A stretch of DNA of 64,000 bases, from assembly GCF_030936135.1 (NCBI RefSeq), contig NC_082595.1:86232451-86296450 (forward strand). The letters are read 5' to 3'. Within the stretch, counting starts at the first letter, position 1, and every line of letters starts with the position of its first letter. The translations under genes were made by a program, and so were the position numbers. The stretch comes from Gavia stellata. Lineage: Eukaryota > Chordata > Aves > Gaviiformes > Gaviidae. Below, piece by piece: positions 38,082 to 51,369 of the stretch. The notes beneath the pieces are model-generated. The model saw only the letters and a program-made list of their open reading frames with translations. It was not told the origin of the DNA and ran no database searches.

Positions 38082-41000
38082 TCCCCCTGCTAAAGGCAGG
38101 CTAGGAATAACACAATATAACACAGTGCTGGTACAAGGGCTTCTCAGTTCTCTGAAGGTGGCATTCAGGAGGATGTCCATATGCCCTACTTCTCCCATGA
38201 TTTGAAGTGGTTAAATACCACACTGGCAAAACCTTTCCCTCTGCTCCAACCTCATTTTGCAGCCTGGCTGCCTTCAGCTTTTTGTTCTCAAGCAATTGTG
38301 CTCATTAGGTGAGATGTTCAAATGCTTCTCTTTTCTCAATTAATTTTAGCAGGACTATGCACATACTGTGCTTTAATGCTGTTGTATGGCTGTATAAAAG
38401 CATTTTCATCATGCATGATTCTGAAATAGTAATACGAAATGAAAATCCCTGTTACGGCAAGAGTCATCAATTTTTCAGACTTCTTAATAATGATGAACAA
38501 ACTCCAGATCTAGGGAAACCTGGTCTTGCCAAGTTGTGCGCAGTGATTGCTGGTGAGGTAGGAAAGGAGCTTTCTGTGCCTCTAAGCCCCACCAAAATCT
38601 CTGACTGGAGCCTGGTGTAGAGGTAGGCCCCTGTGACTCATGTGTCTGAGTGTGACTCAGACCCCTCAGCAGAGCAATTGCCTTCAGGAATTCAGTGCTT
38701 GCAGGGCAGCCTATGCAAACAAATTGATTTACTCATAGAATATTGTCAGGCTTGACAGTGCTTTCCATGGAATAGGAAGACAATCTTCAGGCTGTGATTA
38801 GCTATCATTTAGCAGATGGGTGATGTTTCTATAAAAACAGGATGGAAAAAAGGGTAACAATAGCGTGAAAATAGCTGGGTTCCTTTATTGGCTTGTTAGC
38901 CATTTTAATTTTAAAATGTATTTCCACTTAAAGCCATCTCAAGGGGCATCAACAGTGTTCATCTATTAGATACTGTCAGCAACATTTAGGATCTGATTGT
39001 GGGAAAGCCCTGAAGGATGATCAATATAAATTGCAAAAGGAGCCTGTTCTGCTCAGTTAATATTGGGAAGATTCAAATGCTCGCAAGGTTCATAGGTATT
39101 TCTGCTCAGAGTTCTATCTGCAACTGTTTCTAAACATATAGGGATTTCAACAGGGAGTTTTCCATTAGTTATGACTACTGTCAGGTATCAGGTCCCAAGA
39201 CATATATTCTTCTAGCTATTTCTATACCCAGTTTTAAAGTTTCACAGTTAGACTGACAACTAATCAAACTTCATGTAGCATGTTGTTAACAAGAAATATT
39301 GTAATGTGTAATCTGAGTGGGGATTTATTTTTTTGTTTATCTTTTTTTTATGGAAAAGGAAATTTACATTATGTCACAAAGACTAGGACTATTCCTGCAT
39401 TGCCTTCCCTTCCTGGTACCACCCCTTTCTGCAGTTCCCACAGCCCATTAGTAATACTAGTGATTTAAAGCTGATGAGCTCTCTGCTGAATTAACCTGAG
39501 CCACATATTGTTCCTTTCTATTCATACAGGAAAAAGCTCCAGGCTAGATGACACTTTTAGTCCAAGCTAGCAGGCATGGCTGAGCATTACTGATGGAAAG
39601 GCGAAAAAAAAAAGGAGAGAAATGAGAGATGTGGCATCTTAATGAAGAGCGAGTTTCCTCATACTCCCACCAAAGAATGGACTAGAAGATCTCAAAGCCC
39701 TTTTGACATTTAAAATCTGTCTCCAGGTAGTCTGTGTGAGACAGAGCCACTGGTGTCTCCCAGGCCCCACTGTCTCTTGATCACTGTGAGTGAGAAGACC
39801 TGCACTGGCAGGAGACCCTTTACTTGTGCTCTGAATAGCAGCAGAATAGCTGCCTCAGCATCAAGGTTGTTTTCAAAGAGCAGATTGGCTTCCAGGTGCA
39901 GATACATGCCAGGTGCCTGCCTGTTAAATTCTGGGTGGCATTTTCACAGACAGCAGCTTTATGATACTGAGGGAGTATGGAGAGGGTGCCGAGCACATAA
40001 ATCACTCAGGGCACCAAAGGTTAACACCAGAAGGTGGGTAAATCAGTATCACTTTGCAAACAATTAAATTGCTTTGACATGGTTGGATTTGTTTCACTTG
40101 CATATGGTGTTTCGTTCAAGCCAAGACGACCATTTGATCAGGTAAAGATCTAGGAGACTAGTTTTGAGCTTTCTCATCACTGAAGATCCTAGAAAGATCT
40201 CGCAAGTAAAATCAGGAGTAGCAACAACCACTGACAAAAGTAAGAGCTACAGAAGTGCAAACCAACTTGAAGTTGAATGAAACAAAAAAACCCAGAGTTG
40301 GCTGGATATATTTTTACAGTATCATTCACTTCAGAGCTAAATTCTACTCTTTTGAAATCTTGAAGTTTATGGAATCAATACATACCAAGAGGTTGGGAAG
40401 TAGCTGTGTAGATAGCTCATCACACTTTCCTCTCAAATACTGCTTTAGCTCACTAAACCTAGAAAAGTTACTTCTTCTGTCAGAGCACTTAGCTCTTCTA
40501 AAATTGTCTGTGTCACAATTTGCTATAAATTTCAAGGGATTAAGGTTTTTTTGTCTAAATTCAGTTTGTTGTATGACACTAGATGCCACTGAAGAGCTTG
40601 TTGTGCACCAGTATGATGCTAACATTTTGATTATAGCTCTTTCAGTAGTGATGCAACATAAATTGTCACCTAAGTTTAGTTTAAGAGACATTATTTCAGT
40701 GGCAAGGATATCTGTTGTATACCACCACCATGAAAAGTTCTTGAAGGAAACACTATTACTCCCTTGCTGATGGCATTAGAAGTCAAGTTCTTAATTTTCT
40801 AGAAAGAATGAAGCATAGTCTATTAAAGACATTGAAAGTCTCACAGGAAATTCCTTGTTCACTGAAATTTCATGGTAGCTTTTTTCCTCCATCTATTTAA
40901 CATGCCAGGGTTGTTACTTTCATAGATGATTTTATGACTGATGATTCCTGTTGGCATCTGGCCTTTGGATTAACTGAAACTAAAAGGGGTAGAAAGTAGT

Positions 41001-41989
41001 TAATTTCTTCTTACCTCAATAGTTGCAATATCTGTATTTTAATTAAAAAATAAGCAAAAGTCCTCAAGCCTGTCAAGATTTGTAGCAATGCTGATAGGAG
41101 GGGATGCATGCCAGCAGGCTTTTTCTTCAGACGGAAGCAGCTACAGGAGCCTTAGGAGTGAAAGGAGCTCTGGGTGTCTTGTCTGCCCTAATGATCCTGC
41201 TGGCCAACACTGGGACCTGTGCGTGGACTACAGATATGGAGACAAACAACAGAATGCCTTTTCCATCTTTATCCATTGGAAACAGGCTTTTGGGAATGGT
41301 GGCACATGCCTGTTCCCAGGTTAAACAGTGAGTGGAAGGCAAGCAGTTCAGGAATTAGTCTAGTCTAGAAATAATTGAGGAGAAATTACATTTTCTTCTT
41401 TATTTTCCTTTAATTAAACAAATTATTAAAATTGTACATTTTTAATTGTGGTTGTGGGAACAGGAATATGCTGTTTCACTGCAAGTAATTTCTGTATTAC
41501 TCTAAAAGCATCAGCTTTGTGGGATCTACTAGGAAAAAATTAATTTCCTGGAAGAGATAATGATACATAGATACAACTTATCTAAGCTAGGATAGGAAAT
41601 AATTATTCTGCAACAGGATCAGAACTCTACTTACATTTCTTTGAAATTTTTTATCCAGTATGACCATGAGCTGTCTGAGCCAATTCTGTGTGGAAGAGCA
41701 CATAATATTACTAAAGTGATTTGTGACCCGAGTATATATTGTAAAGAGATTAATACTAACAATGTAACTCCATTTATTTCAGGTGCTGTTGAATCAACCA
41801 TTAGTAATACAAAATAGTGGTGAGATGTAAATAACAGAGGAGGTAAATTCCTGCTCTGTGAGACACCAAGGTTTTCAGTAATTCTGGATACAACTTGCTG
41901 ATAAAGCAGTGTTTGTACCAGGTGAGATCTGAGAGCATTGTGATGGCTGTGGTGTGTTCCAAGTCAGGAAGCCCTAATGAGCCATAATA
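38082..41989. other. gene-free stretch downstream of TINAG
   Basis: AT-rich, without a recognised exon. A 171-codon plus-strand frame (40255-40770) overlaps a 115-codon minus-strand frame (40344-40691); neither shows a domain I recognise. The 3' end of TINAG lies just to the right. Confidence 0.45.
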
Positions 41990-42019
41990 GAAAGAAAGGC
42001 AACTTAGAGAGAAGACATT

Positions 42020-42025
42020 TTTATT
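42020..42025 (-). terminator. TINAG: poly(A) signal AATAAA of TINAG
   Basis: The plus strand reads tttatt, the minus strand AATAAA, 88 bp past the stop codon. This would give a short 3' UTR with cleavage near 41990-42010. It is a canonical hexamer in the right place, but other hexamers further downstream cannot be excluded. Confidence 0.6.
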
Positions 42026-42113
42026 TCTCTAGAAAGACTCAATATGCAACAATAGAAAGAACAGATACATAAAACAGGGTATGGTAGAATACAATTAGAG
42101 TAGAAGACTATGG

Positions 42114-42224
42114 CTATCCCGAAGTAGCTAAAATCAGCTTCTCAATATCACACTCATTTTCTCCACGTAGAATCCTAAAATAACCATTTTCTCCCCAAGA
42201 TTTTCCCCAGGAATTTGCAGCAAT
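42114..42224 (-). CDS. TINAG: TINAG terminal coding exon
   Basis: The exon follows a good acceptor (pyrimidine-rich 'ctttgtttttcttcag') and starts in phase 0. It encodes 36 residues beginning [16 protein letters not shown] and ending [11 protein letters not shown], then TAG at 42114-42116. The Asn of ANSWG is the third member of the papain Cys-His-Asn triad; [10 protein letters not shown] is the conserved C-terminal strand of papain-fold proteins. In TINAG the catalytic Cys is replaced by Ser (family knowledge; that exon is not in the window). The end is odd: from memory, mammalian TINAG continues for roughly ten more residues with an AAWG-type motif, whereas this frame stops after ATSG. Confidence 0.92.
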   Translation of the reverse strand: MAANSWGKSWGENGYFRILRGENECDIEKLILATSG

Positions 42225-43294
42225 CTGAAGAAAAACAAAGAGGAAAAAAATATCAATTTTAATTTTAAAGTAGTATTTAAAAATGCAAGGTGTAAAATGC
42301 AAAATGAGTCTTTTTCGTTAGTTTCCTTTTTAAGAAACAGAGTTTCTCAGATTTCGTGCACCAAGAATCAGAATGCATCTTTTTATGATTTCTAATAATT
42401 TGTTGCTTTTTGTTTTGCTCAAAATTTTAGTTCCAAACCCAGGGTTAATAAAAATGCCTTCTACAAGGCAGATGATTGATAAATTGAAGCAGAAATCATT
42501 AGATAATTCGACTATTGGCTGGAGATAGTGGTCATTGAAACAACAATGGTCACAATTCCAATTACAACTAATCTGTTAAAAAGAAACCCAAGATAAGAAA
42601 AAGCTGACTTTTACTAAATTAGGTTTCATTCAGGTAGCTATTGACATATTGAACAATTTAGTTTCTAACGAAGTCAGTAGAAGTTTTGCCCTAGATGTCA
42701 GTGAAACTATCTACCATAAGCCCTGCCAACAGCTATGTAAACTCCAAATTACCTTCTGCTGAACACCTGAATAATGAGATGAGCTGTTAATCATAATCAA
42801 AGTGATAAAATCTGACTTACTCTAAATGGCAGAAAGCCAATGTTTAATTTTTTTTTCTGATAGCTGGATAGCATTTGCTAACACTGTTTAAATAGATAGC
42901 TTGTCTTTTCCAAATGTTTTAACAAATAATATTGATTACTTTTATTGAGTCTCATTTGCAGGCATCAAAAAGAACTGAGTCTTCATGGGACATTTGAATA
43001 ACATTTGAGAATTTGAATAAGATTTGAGACAAAAAAGACAATGTAGGAAAAAACAGATATAAGTGGGAGATCGGATGAAACAGGCTTTTACATTGAGGTA
43101 GATGATGCTATAGTTCAAGGGTCAGCATGATAAAAGTTGCCAGAAAGGGAATAAAATTATTCAGGAGACTTTAAGGTGAAGGAAAAAACCAGACACTGAG
43201 AGAGTGAATGAAAGGAAAGAAGTTGTTTTTAGATGATCTGTGTTGTAGAGATTTTTAATTCTGCCTCCAAACACAGTGCTAAGGATTCACTTAC
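42225..43294 (-). other. TINAG: TINAG last intron
   Basis: A 1070-bp intron with GTAAGT donor and CAG acceptor on the minus strand. AT-rich; no repeat or nested gene was recognised. Confidence 0.85.
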
Positions 43295-43340
43295 CCAGTA
43301 CTTCTGTTTCTGTCCATTTTTGTCAGCTAATGCTCCCCAC
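43295..43340 (-). CDS. TINAG: TINAG 46-bp penultimate coding exon
   Basis: A very short exon between 'cttgtaacag' (acceptor) and gtaagt (donor) on the minus strand. It supplies one base plus 15 codons: G, then WGALADKNGQKQKYW. The first base completes a Gly codon with the GG that ends the preceding exon, giving LLGWGALADKN. This is the Gly-Trp-Gly strand just after the active-site His in papain-fold proteins. It ends exactly at a codon boundary, matching the phase-0 start of the terminal exon (KYW followed by IAANSWG). Confidence 0.9.
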
Positions 43341-43807
43341 CTGTTACAAGAGATGGTACTAGTGAGACCTGCAATGCATATGTTCACATTTTGTAGCTTT
43401 AAACAAGCAACCAGAAAAGAAAATCTTGTCTTAGTTGTCTTAATACCAGTATCAGAACAAAGCATGATTGATAGACATCTCCATGTTTAAGTAACAAACT
43501 CTGCTAATGATGAAAATGAAGAGAAGTATCATGCTAGCCACAAGCCAAATTGCCATTAGGGACTACAAAAACTTAACACAAGTGTAGTTCTAGTTTGTCG
43601 TTGCAAAAACCTGACAGAATCTCTCCTCTGGAGAGCTTGCCAGCTGAACTGAACTGAACTGTGTAGGAGTATTGAAATTAATGTGAACACATTTCTTCAA
43701 TCCAGCTGAAGATCCCTAGGAACATTTTTGTTAAAGATCTCATCTAACACCTTTACAAAAGTAGGTGGTGAGTTGGGACTGAAAATGTTCCCAGATTTTC
43801 TCAGCTC

Positions 43808-43853
43808 AAATTAAATTGCTGACAATTAAATTGCTGCAGCAAATTAAATTGCT
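43808..43853. repeat. three near-tandem 13-bp repeats
   Basis: The unit aaattaaattgct occurs at 43808-43820 and 43841-43853, with a one-base variant (caattaaattgct) at 43823-43835. The spacing is 15 to 18 bp. No function is apparent. Confidence 0.8.
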
Positions 43854-45379
43854 AATCTGTTTTGCTGCAGAGTGTGGGGGATGACCTGTAAGCTTGATGT
43901 TTCTTTGACATGTTTGAGGACATGCTAAATGTTGTGGCAACATCCATGAAACCACATAAGAGATTGTCCCCATGTGCCAGGTGTGCTAGGACTTTCATAA
44001 TCATGTAGCTGAACTGCACAGTGCTCTGAGTTGTTAAACCTCGCTTTGTATATATATATGGGGCAGAAGTTGTTCCAAGGCCATTGTCTGGATGTAGTTC
44101 AATGAGCAAAAGCTGCACTGCACACCTTAGGTAGCTAAGTATATATGGTATGTCTACTGATTGCTTGAAGAGCTCTGTCTTGTTTTGCATTTATACAATG
44201 AATGCATATCTAGTTGTTAATCACAGGTCATGAAGCTTGGGTGCCCATAAAAGGGCACAATAAACAGAAAACCAAAGATAGGAACTTTTACAGGTTTTTC
44301 CACAGTAGAAAGTTAATCCTAGAGTGTACAGAATGTCATTGATGGGGTGTTTATCGGTGTATATCCCATCAATGCCGCATGTTTGAGCTGTATTTGCAGT
44401 GCTCCATTCATTTTGAAAGGCAAGCAGTAAAAATATGATGAGAAATCCCACACTGTGAATGGGCAAATTAGGAATTTTGTGTCATCTTTGTAGAAAAATT
44501 TGAACAGCCACGGTGACATCAGCTTTCCTTGGTTAACAGTGAACCCTAATGTATGTGGAACACCTGCACAAAGGAAAAAAAAAGCAAGACAAATTCGTGA
44601 CTAGCAGTGAGGTGAAGTCTGGATTACAGTTGCAAGCACAAATTGTAGCTACAGCTCGTTAAATGCAAGGAATCATAAAAACAATATTGGTCATAATGAC
44701 CATTGAACGTAATTGTTTTATAAAAGGCCTCATGATGCTTTTTCTTTGAATTACCACATGAAAGTTTAGGGATTATTAATAATCTTTGCCATTTCTTTGC
44801 CAAATATATTTCAGATACAGTCTGTCATGATAATAAATTTTACAAAAAAATATATAATAGGCTATCTGATTTCATATCAGATTCAGATTTACTTCTATCC
44901 TCATGTCCAATATTTACATCAGTCTTAGAGAAAAATTGCCTTGAATTTATATTCATGTATACCTGCATTCAGTACTACACATTATCTCTCCCACTTGTAT
45001 GAGCAGGATGATGACCAGCTCCTGCAGACTCACATTTCTGTGATTAAATATTTTTCTAACATCTGTTATTTCCTAAAAAAAAAAAAGTCAACTTCTAGTT
45101 TCATACACTGATAGGAATTTACTGATTCTCAGAAATGTTTCTAAATGAAAGAAAACTTTGAAACCAAAATGGAAAAGGATCCTTTTTTATCCTTGACTAT
45201 AACATATCTATGTATTTAATTTCCTAGGTTTTATTCCATCATAGTCAGATACAAACAGAGGTACTTGACATATGCATTTTATCTTACAGTTTAGAACGAA
45301 GAGCTGCTTACTCAGTAATCCATGCCCATGGGCATTCATCCAAATACTCTAAATTAAAATACATTAAATTAGAGTATAC

Positions 45380-46035
45380 AAGAGTGCAGCCACCGGGTCA
45401 AGAAAAGTGACTAAGCCCCTTTATTCAGGACCTACCATTCTGCGTCAGGAGCACTGTGCCCAGTTTTGGGCTTCCCCACACAGGAAAGACATTAACAGGC
45501 TGGAACAAGTCCAGCACCTGTCCACTGAGATGTTTGGGATCTGGAGCATATGATCTACAAGGAGAGGCTGAGGGAGCTGGCTTTGTTCAGCCCTCAGGAG
45601 AGGTGGCTCAGGGGAGATCTATTTGTTGTCTTCTGCTTTACAAAGGGAAGGTATAGAGAAGTTAGAGCAGACTCTCCTGATACATGCACAGCCAATGGTC
45701 AGAAGATGACAGTCACTGTTTTCAGCAAGGGAAATTGCAATTGGACATAAGGAAAAAAAGTATTTTATAACAAGTGTGGTTAGGCACTACTGAAGTGAGA
45801 GGCTGTGGAATATCTGTCCTCAGAGAGATCTAAAACTCAACCTGAAAAGCCCCCTGAACCTTAACTATCAAGGTGGCTCTGCTTCGACCTGGGGTATTAA
45901 ACTAGATGACCTTCAGGGATCCTTTCTAATCTAAAATATTCAATGATCTAAGCAACTTGATCTAAGATGGCCCTGCCAATTTAGGGTGCTGAGAGTTGGA
46001 CCAAACAACTTCCAGCCTCACTTAGTCTACAGTTC
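45380..46035 (+). mobile_element. old CR1 LINE fragment with two successive 3' ends
   Basis: Plus-strand blocks in CR1 order: 'gtgcccagttttgggcttcc', 'atctacaaggagaggctgag', 'ggctttgttcagccctcagg', 'ggctcaggggagatctattt', 'ttggacataaggaaaaaaag' and 'aaactagatgaccttcaggg', with a first 3' end near 45950. A second 3'-end-like text follows ('cttgatctaagatggccctg', then 'gagttggaccaaac'), ending near 46035. All reading frames are broken. It is antisense to TINAG. Confidence 0.8.
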
Positions 46036-49000
46036 TAGGAATTATTAAATTTTGTATTCAATGTATAGATTTTGTGTAACAGTTAAATAACTAAGTATAC
46101 TAATAGATTGTGAGGGGGCAAGTGATTTTGCCAACTTTTTTAATGGCTGCAGCCTAAAGAGCAGATAATAAGGTTGATTTACTGTTTACTGATCAAAACC
46201 AGTCTTGGGGTTAGTGCATGAACCAGGAGCAGGAAAGGTGGAATGAAGTGTATCTCCACAGATGCTGACCTTTACTGGCAGCAACTGTGGCATGAGGTCC
46301 TGGCCTGTTTACCAAGCCTTTTTTAAAACTTGGCACAGTTTGTTCAGGCTTGTTCCAAAGACTGGCTGAGATTTACCAATTCTCATTTCTCCCAGGCTAA
46401 CGTGCTTCTCTCAGTCTGAAAAAGCACTCAGCTGTAATGCAAACAGCTGTTGTTTTGTGAACCACGCTCCCTATATATTGTTTAATGATGCAGTGTTTGT
46501 AGCCACATGCCAGTTTGATTTGACATCTTGCCTCTGGGAATGAATGCCAGCTCCATCAAGAGCATTTCTGCAGATTTCTTGGCTCATTCATACTAATATA
46601 CCTCCTAAAGAGGAAGCAATTCTTTCAAAAAACTCCTAAGTGGAAAGTATTTCTGCAATAGTATCTTTTGGAAAGGAGGACATATTTTCTAAAATAGATT
46701 TCTCAGCATAAGTATTGCATTTGATCTTTGCAACTTCTCTTTTTCCTTCTTCCTGCCTATGAAGTTATACTTCATTTTCATTATTTCAGCCTTACTGATG
46801 GAATAAATTCATTCTGCATTGTAACCCTTAGTTGCACCTATCAAACATGTTATGGCATCCAAGCACAGCTTCCACTTTAAGCTTAATTTAAGTTTAGATT
46901 CCTCAGAGAAAACAAATCTGTAAATATCCTTTCTGTTGCTAAGCCAGGCACCTGAGGGTGAATTTTCTGAGTTATAAAGAAATATGTGCTATAAATGAAT
47001 AATGTTAAATTCAGCTTGAATTTTAACTGTTGTTTTACTTGCTACTGTAAAGTACTACTCCTTGAAATATGAACAAAGACTGACTGAAAGGATATTGTTA
47101 AAATGATTAGATAATATTTAGTAATCTGAAAATAAATTCAGAGGAAATGTTAAACTTCTAAAACTCTTAGCCATACACACGGCTGAAGGGAAACTGGATG
47201 GCATCTTATTCAGAAAGCTTGTTTCGATGGAGTTCATGTCCTGTATGTTTTCCTACATAGACATGACTGTACAAATATCTTTTCCTGAATCTGGGTAATC
47301 TTTGAGATTTGACTTCTTTATTTATTTCATATTTTATAATATACATTAGTTGCGAAGCTTTATTCATTAAGAAATTAGAAAGGAGCCCTCATGGAAGACA
47401 CTATGGGAGTAAAAAGTAACCTGGTATATTATTGATAGCAATTGTGGAAAGCGATAGCATTCCAGATCATTTTCCCTGGAGAGTAGCAGCTCAAAGAAAG
47501 TGTTGATTGGTCCCTCAAAATCTTTAAAACCAAAATAAAAAAAAAATAAATTAGTAACTACCTAGAAGTATAATCCTGAAGGAGCTAAATAAGCCACCGG
47601 GGTTTAAAAGTGAAACCCATACCACCCATTTCTGTCCCAGAAAAGTGAAAAATTTGTACAGATGATGAAAGGCACCAGTAGTACAAGGATATTATTAATC
47701 AATGCAAATTTTTGCTTTGGGTATACTGTGGAAAAAGAGAATACATAATAGTTCCTTTATAATATTTTCAAAAAAGTAGTTAATACAGTGTACTACTGTT
47801 TTAGTGGTCTCTTCTGAGATTTAAGCAGTACATTGGCATTATTGTCCTTAATGTAAATGTTAATGTCAGAACTGGAATTAGAATTCGTCTTTCTCCTGAC
47901 AGTAAAACACTGTGAGACTTAGTTCAGGATTAAGATATCTAAATGTATGTGTTCCACAGTTGCAAACAGAGTATATTGGGATCCATTCAGTTGCCTATAT
48001 GCAGGTGTCCAGGGCTATTTGAGATGCCTTAGGGTGCCTGACACATCCACATGTTTCTGGCAGATGTGAAGAGGACATATGAGACATCCATGTCCTTTTT
48101 GGAGACACAGCTGGGTGGGAAGCTCTTCCCACTTCTGGTAGCGCCAAATATTTGTGTGGGGGCAACTAACGGATCCATGAGCAGTTGTAGCTGAGTTGCC
48201 CTCTGGTCTCCACTGACTTTGTTGACAAGATCACCATCTCTGTGATGAGAATTTGGATTTCTAGCACATCACACCTGCCTGAATTTCAAATTTAGTCCTG
48301 ACATAATTAATTGCCTACTGAAGCATGAGATGAGCAAAGGAGAAGACTGGAAATTATTAGGAAATATACAGTGAGTAAAGTGTTAGAATGGGAATCAGCA
48401 GACAATAGAATGTATCAGCTTCCAGAACTATGCAACTGTAACACATGATTTCAAAATAACTGATAAGGAGAATTAAGACATTACAGACTGAAGGACTTGG
48501 ATTCTGTCCATCTTAAACCATCAGGGATAAAATCAAAGAATTTAGAGAAGAGAGTAAAATTATCATAATAAACAACATGGAAATTACGGTTCTGATATAT
48601 ATGTTTTTCAGAATATAACACAAAATCATAGATACTACAGTTTGGTTGAACAAAATTAAGGCAGGAGTTTATTCTGCTAAAAAGGTTGTTAAAATAATCT
48701 GAGATGCATTTTATATTCTCTAGTGACTTGGAGCAAGAGTTGGTTTAGGGACCAACAGATTGGAAGGGATAATGACACTTTAGTTAATTTTTCCTGTAAA
48801 ACAGCTGTGCCTTGGAACAGAACCCCTTTGTGCTGGGCATTGTAAGTGAAAATGTTTTAGTAGAAAAGCAAATACTGTTGCCATTATCTACTTTCAGAAA
48901 TTAATCTTTAATGAAAAGAAATGGGAATCTATTCATGAATCTGAGAGGTATCAATATTCTGACTGTAAGTTAAAATCAAAGGGAATTAATAAATGATTGT

Positions 49001-51369
49001 CACTACTTCATAAAAAACTATGACACTTTCAGAGTTGTTAGCTGATACAATTTCTTTAATACAGTCAATATTGTATCTCCTCCTACAATTCTTTTTCTTT
49101 CTCTGACAGTTCTCATTCCTGAGATCCTGTACTTCATGTAGCCAATGTAGTCATTAGCAATTTTTCCTAATATAGACCTATGAAAGCTATGTGTTCCTAA
49201 CTAATGACATCCTGACCTTGTTGAAGGTAATCAGAGATTTTCAGTGTCTCCAGGGAAGCCAAGGCCTTAGAAGTTAATAGATGTGATAGTGAGCAGCAAA
49301 TTAGACATGGAGACTGCTTTAGGTATGTTAACAACGTTAGAAAGAAAACCTAAGAGGGTGGGATTAAAAGTAAGCAAGATCATGCATGTTTTGAGTAAAG
49401 AATTATACAGTGTATGACTGGAGTGCTACACTAAATCTGGTAAGTCACTGCTAGGAATAAAAAGACCAACAGCAACAGGTATTTGTGTGACAAACTGAGA
49501 AAAGAATAAGTCAAAATATATGGACACTAACAACCTAGATGTGTGTAGGGCTCAAATCCCAAGCAGAAAGAGAAAATTAAGTGTCATATATTAGTCTGTA
49601 GATCAAATGGAGGGAAGAAGTCCAGGGAAGAAAACATTAAGAAAAAATATCCCAACAATGAAGTAATTTAACTCCCAGTGGAATTAGTTCCCAAGTGGAA
49701 ATGACAGAGACTTAAAAGTGAGTTCTTGGACATTCTTGGACAACATCCATTAGAGAACAAGATTACATTTTCTGGAAGATGACCAAAATAATCTAATAGC
49801 ACTTTTCTGTCTCTTGCTTTTGTGATTATTCCACCTTGATATTTATTCCAAATGAATGACATTTCAAAAGCAAACAGATGCTGGACCTCATTACTCACAG
49901 AGCCAGGGAATCTATTAGGGTTATTTTTACAAAGCTTTAGACCACTAATGTCCCCACCTTTGGTATTTTTAGGAAAAGTTTTCAAACTTACCCTCTGCAA
50001 AATTTCCATTTTTATTAAGAAGAAAAAGAAGAGATTTTAAGGAATCATTAAGGAGAATGTCTGCCTATCAATTACCAAAAATTGCTTAAGAAAGGGAGTT
50101 TTCTTCTGTCTGACAAAAATATTCTGTAAGAAATACACCACTTAGCTTTTCCAAGAAAAACCATCATGATCTTCAATCAAAAATAACCTTGAATAAAAAG
50201 AAGTAATTTCACCAAACTGCATTCAGTCCCCTTCTGGAGAAAAAGTAAGCAAGGTATTTCCATTTACTCAAGGGAAACCAGCTCCAACTGACTCTGTAAA
50301 GAGAGTTCTGATGCTCTTTCAGATAAAAGGATGAGTACTTGTGTGCTTCCCTAAAAAGATTTTCATGATTTTGTGTCCGGTTTTATACAGTAGAGGCACC
50401 TTAGCCCTCCTTTTCAGTAATAACTTTCCCTTGATATTAACTCTGTAGGAGTAGGCCCTGAATGCACAGCACCGCCTGGCAGTTAAAAAACTAGAATACG
50501 GAGACTGTTTCAGTATTCTTCCACAGAGTAGAAACTGCTTTTGTTTGAACATTTCCCAGTTTCTTTTTCAAGAAACTGAATCACTACAATGAAAGTGGAC
50601 TTCACAGTAGAAGTATAAAGAAAATTTTCAGAAAAAAAAAAGTAGTGGTTGATAATTAAATATCATTGAATAAGACAGTAAAAAAGCTAGAAGTACAACC
50701 TAATACAACAGAAAGGGTTATCAGCAGTGGCTTCAAAACTGAGATGTTTTCTAGGAGAACAGAAACTAGATTCTATCATGCTTACATTCAACTTTGTAGG
50801 TAAAATGTTGTTAACAGCAAAGACATCTGAAGAGTGTGCTAAATAATATCACACAAACTGACTCCTTAGGACTGAAGATATGAACTGAAAAGAAATAAGG
50901 CCTTAAGAGTAAAGAAGAATGACAGGTCTCAGATCTCAAGCTATTAATTCCTGCAGATCTGTTGATGCTTGTGGAAGTCAGTGCTTTGTGTTAACCGAGG
51001 AGTTAAACTGTTTACTGAATACTGGAGCTCTAGGAATCAGCATTCTGCATGATCTTTCTAACTTCTGCCATTCAACAATTTATATCTAGAACAGACTCTT
51101 TCCACATACTGACAGACCCCATCTACCAATCAAAAATACACACAGCAAAATACAATTCTAAATCTCTCCTGCAGGTTTTTTTCCCAACCACATCAACTCA
51201 CAGTTGCAGTTTCCAAGTTATACAATTTGTAGGTTGAATATTGGATTCACTGATGTCACTGGCAAAACTCCCAGATTTACAGGAATAAAGTTAAGATTTG
51301 TCTCTGGTTTGTTTGCTTGCTTGTTTGTTTGCAATGGCTCCTCCCTTTCTTTCTAGAGCGGGGGTGCAT

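Noticed and set aside
43808..43853. CRISPR-like short repeats
   Set aside because: Only three imperfect 13-bp units with spacers of a few bases, in a vertebrate intron; this is not a CRISPR array.
49668..50009. 113-codon minus-strand frame as an extra TINAG exon
   Set aside because: The exons on each side already join in phase with the papain-fold sequence, and this peptide has no resemblance to TINAG.
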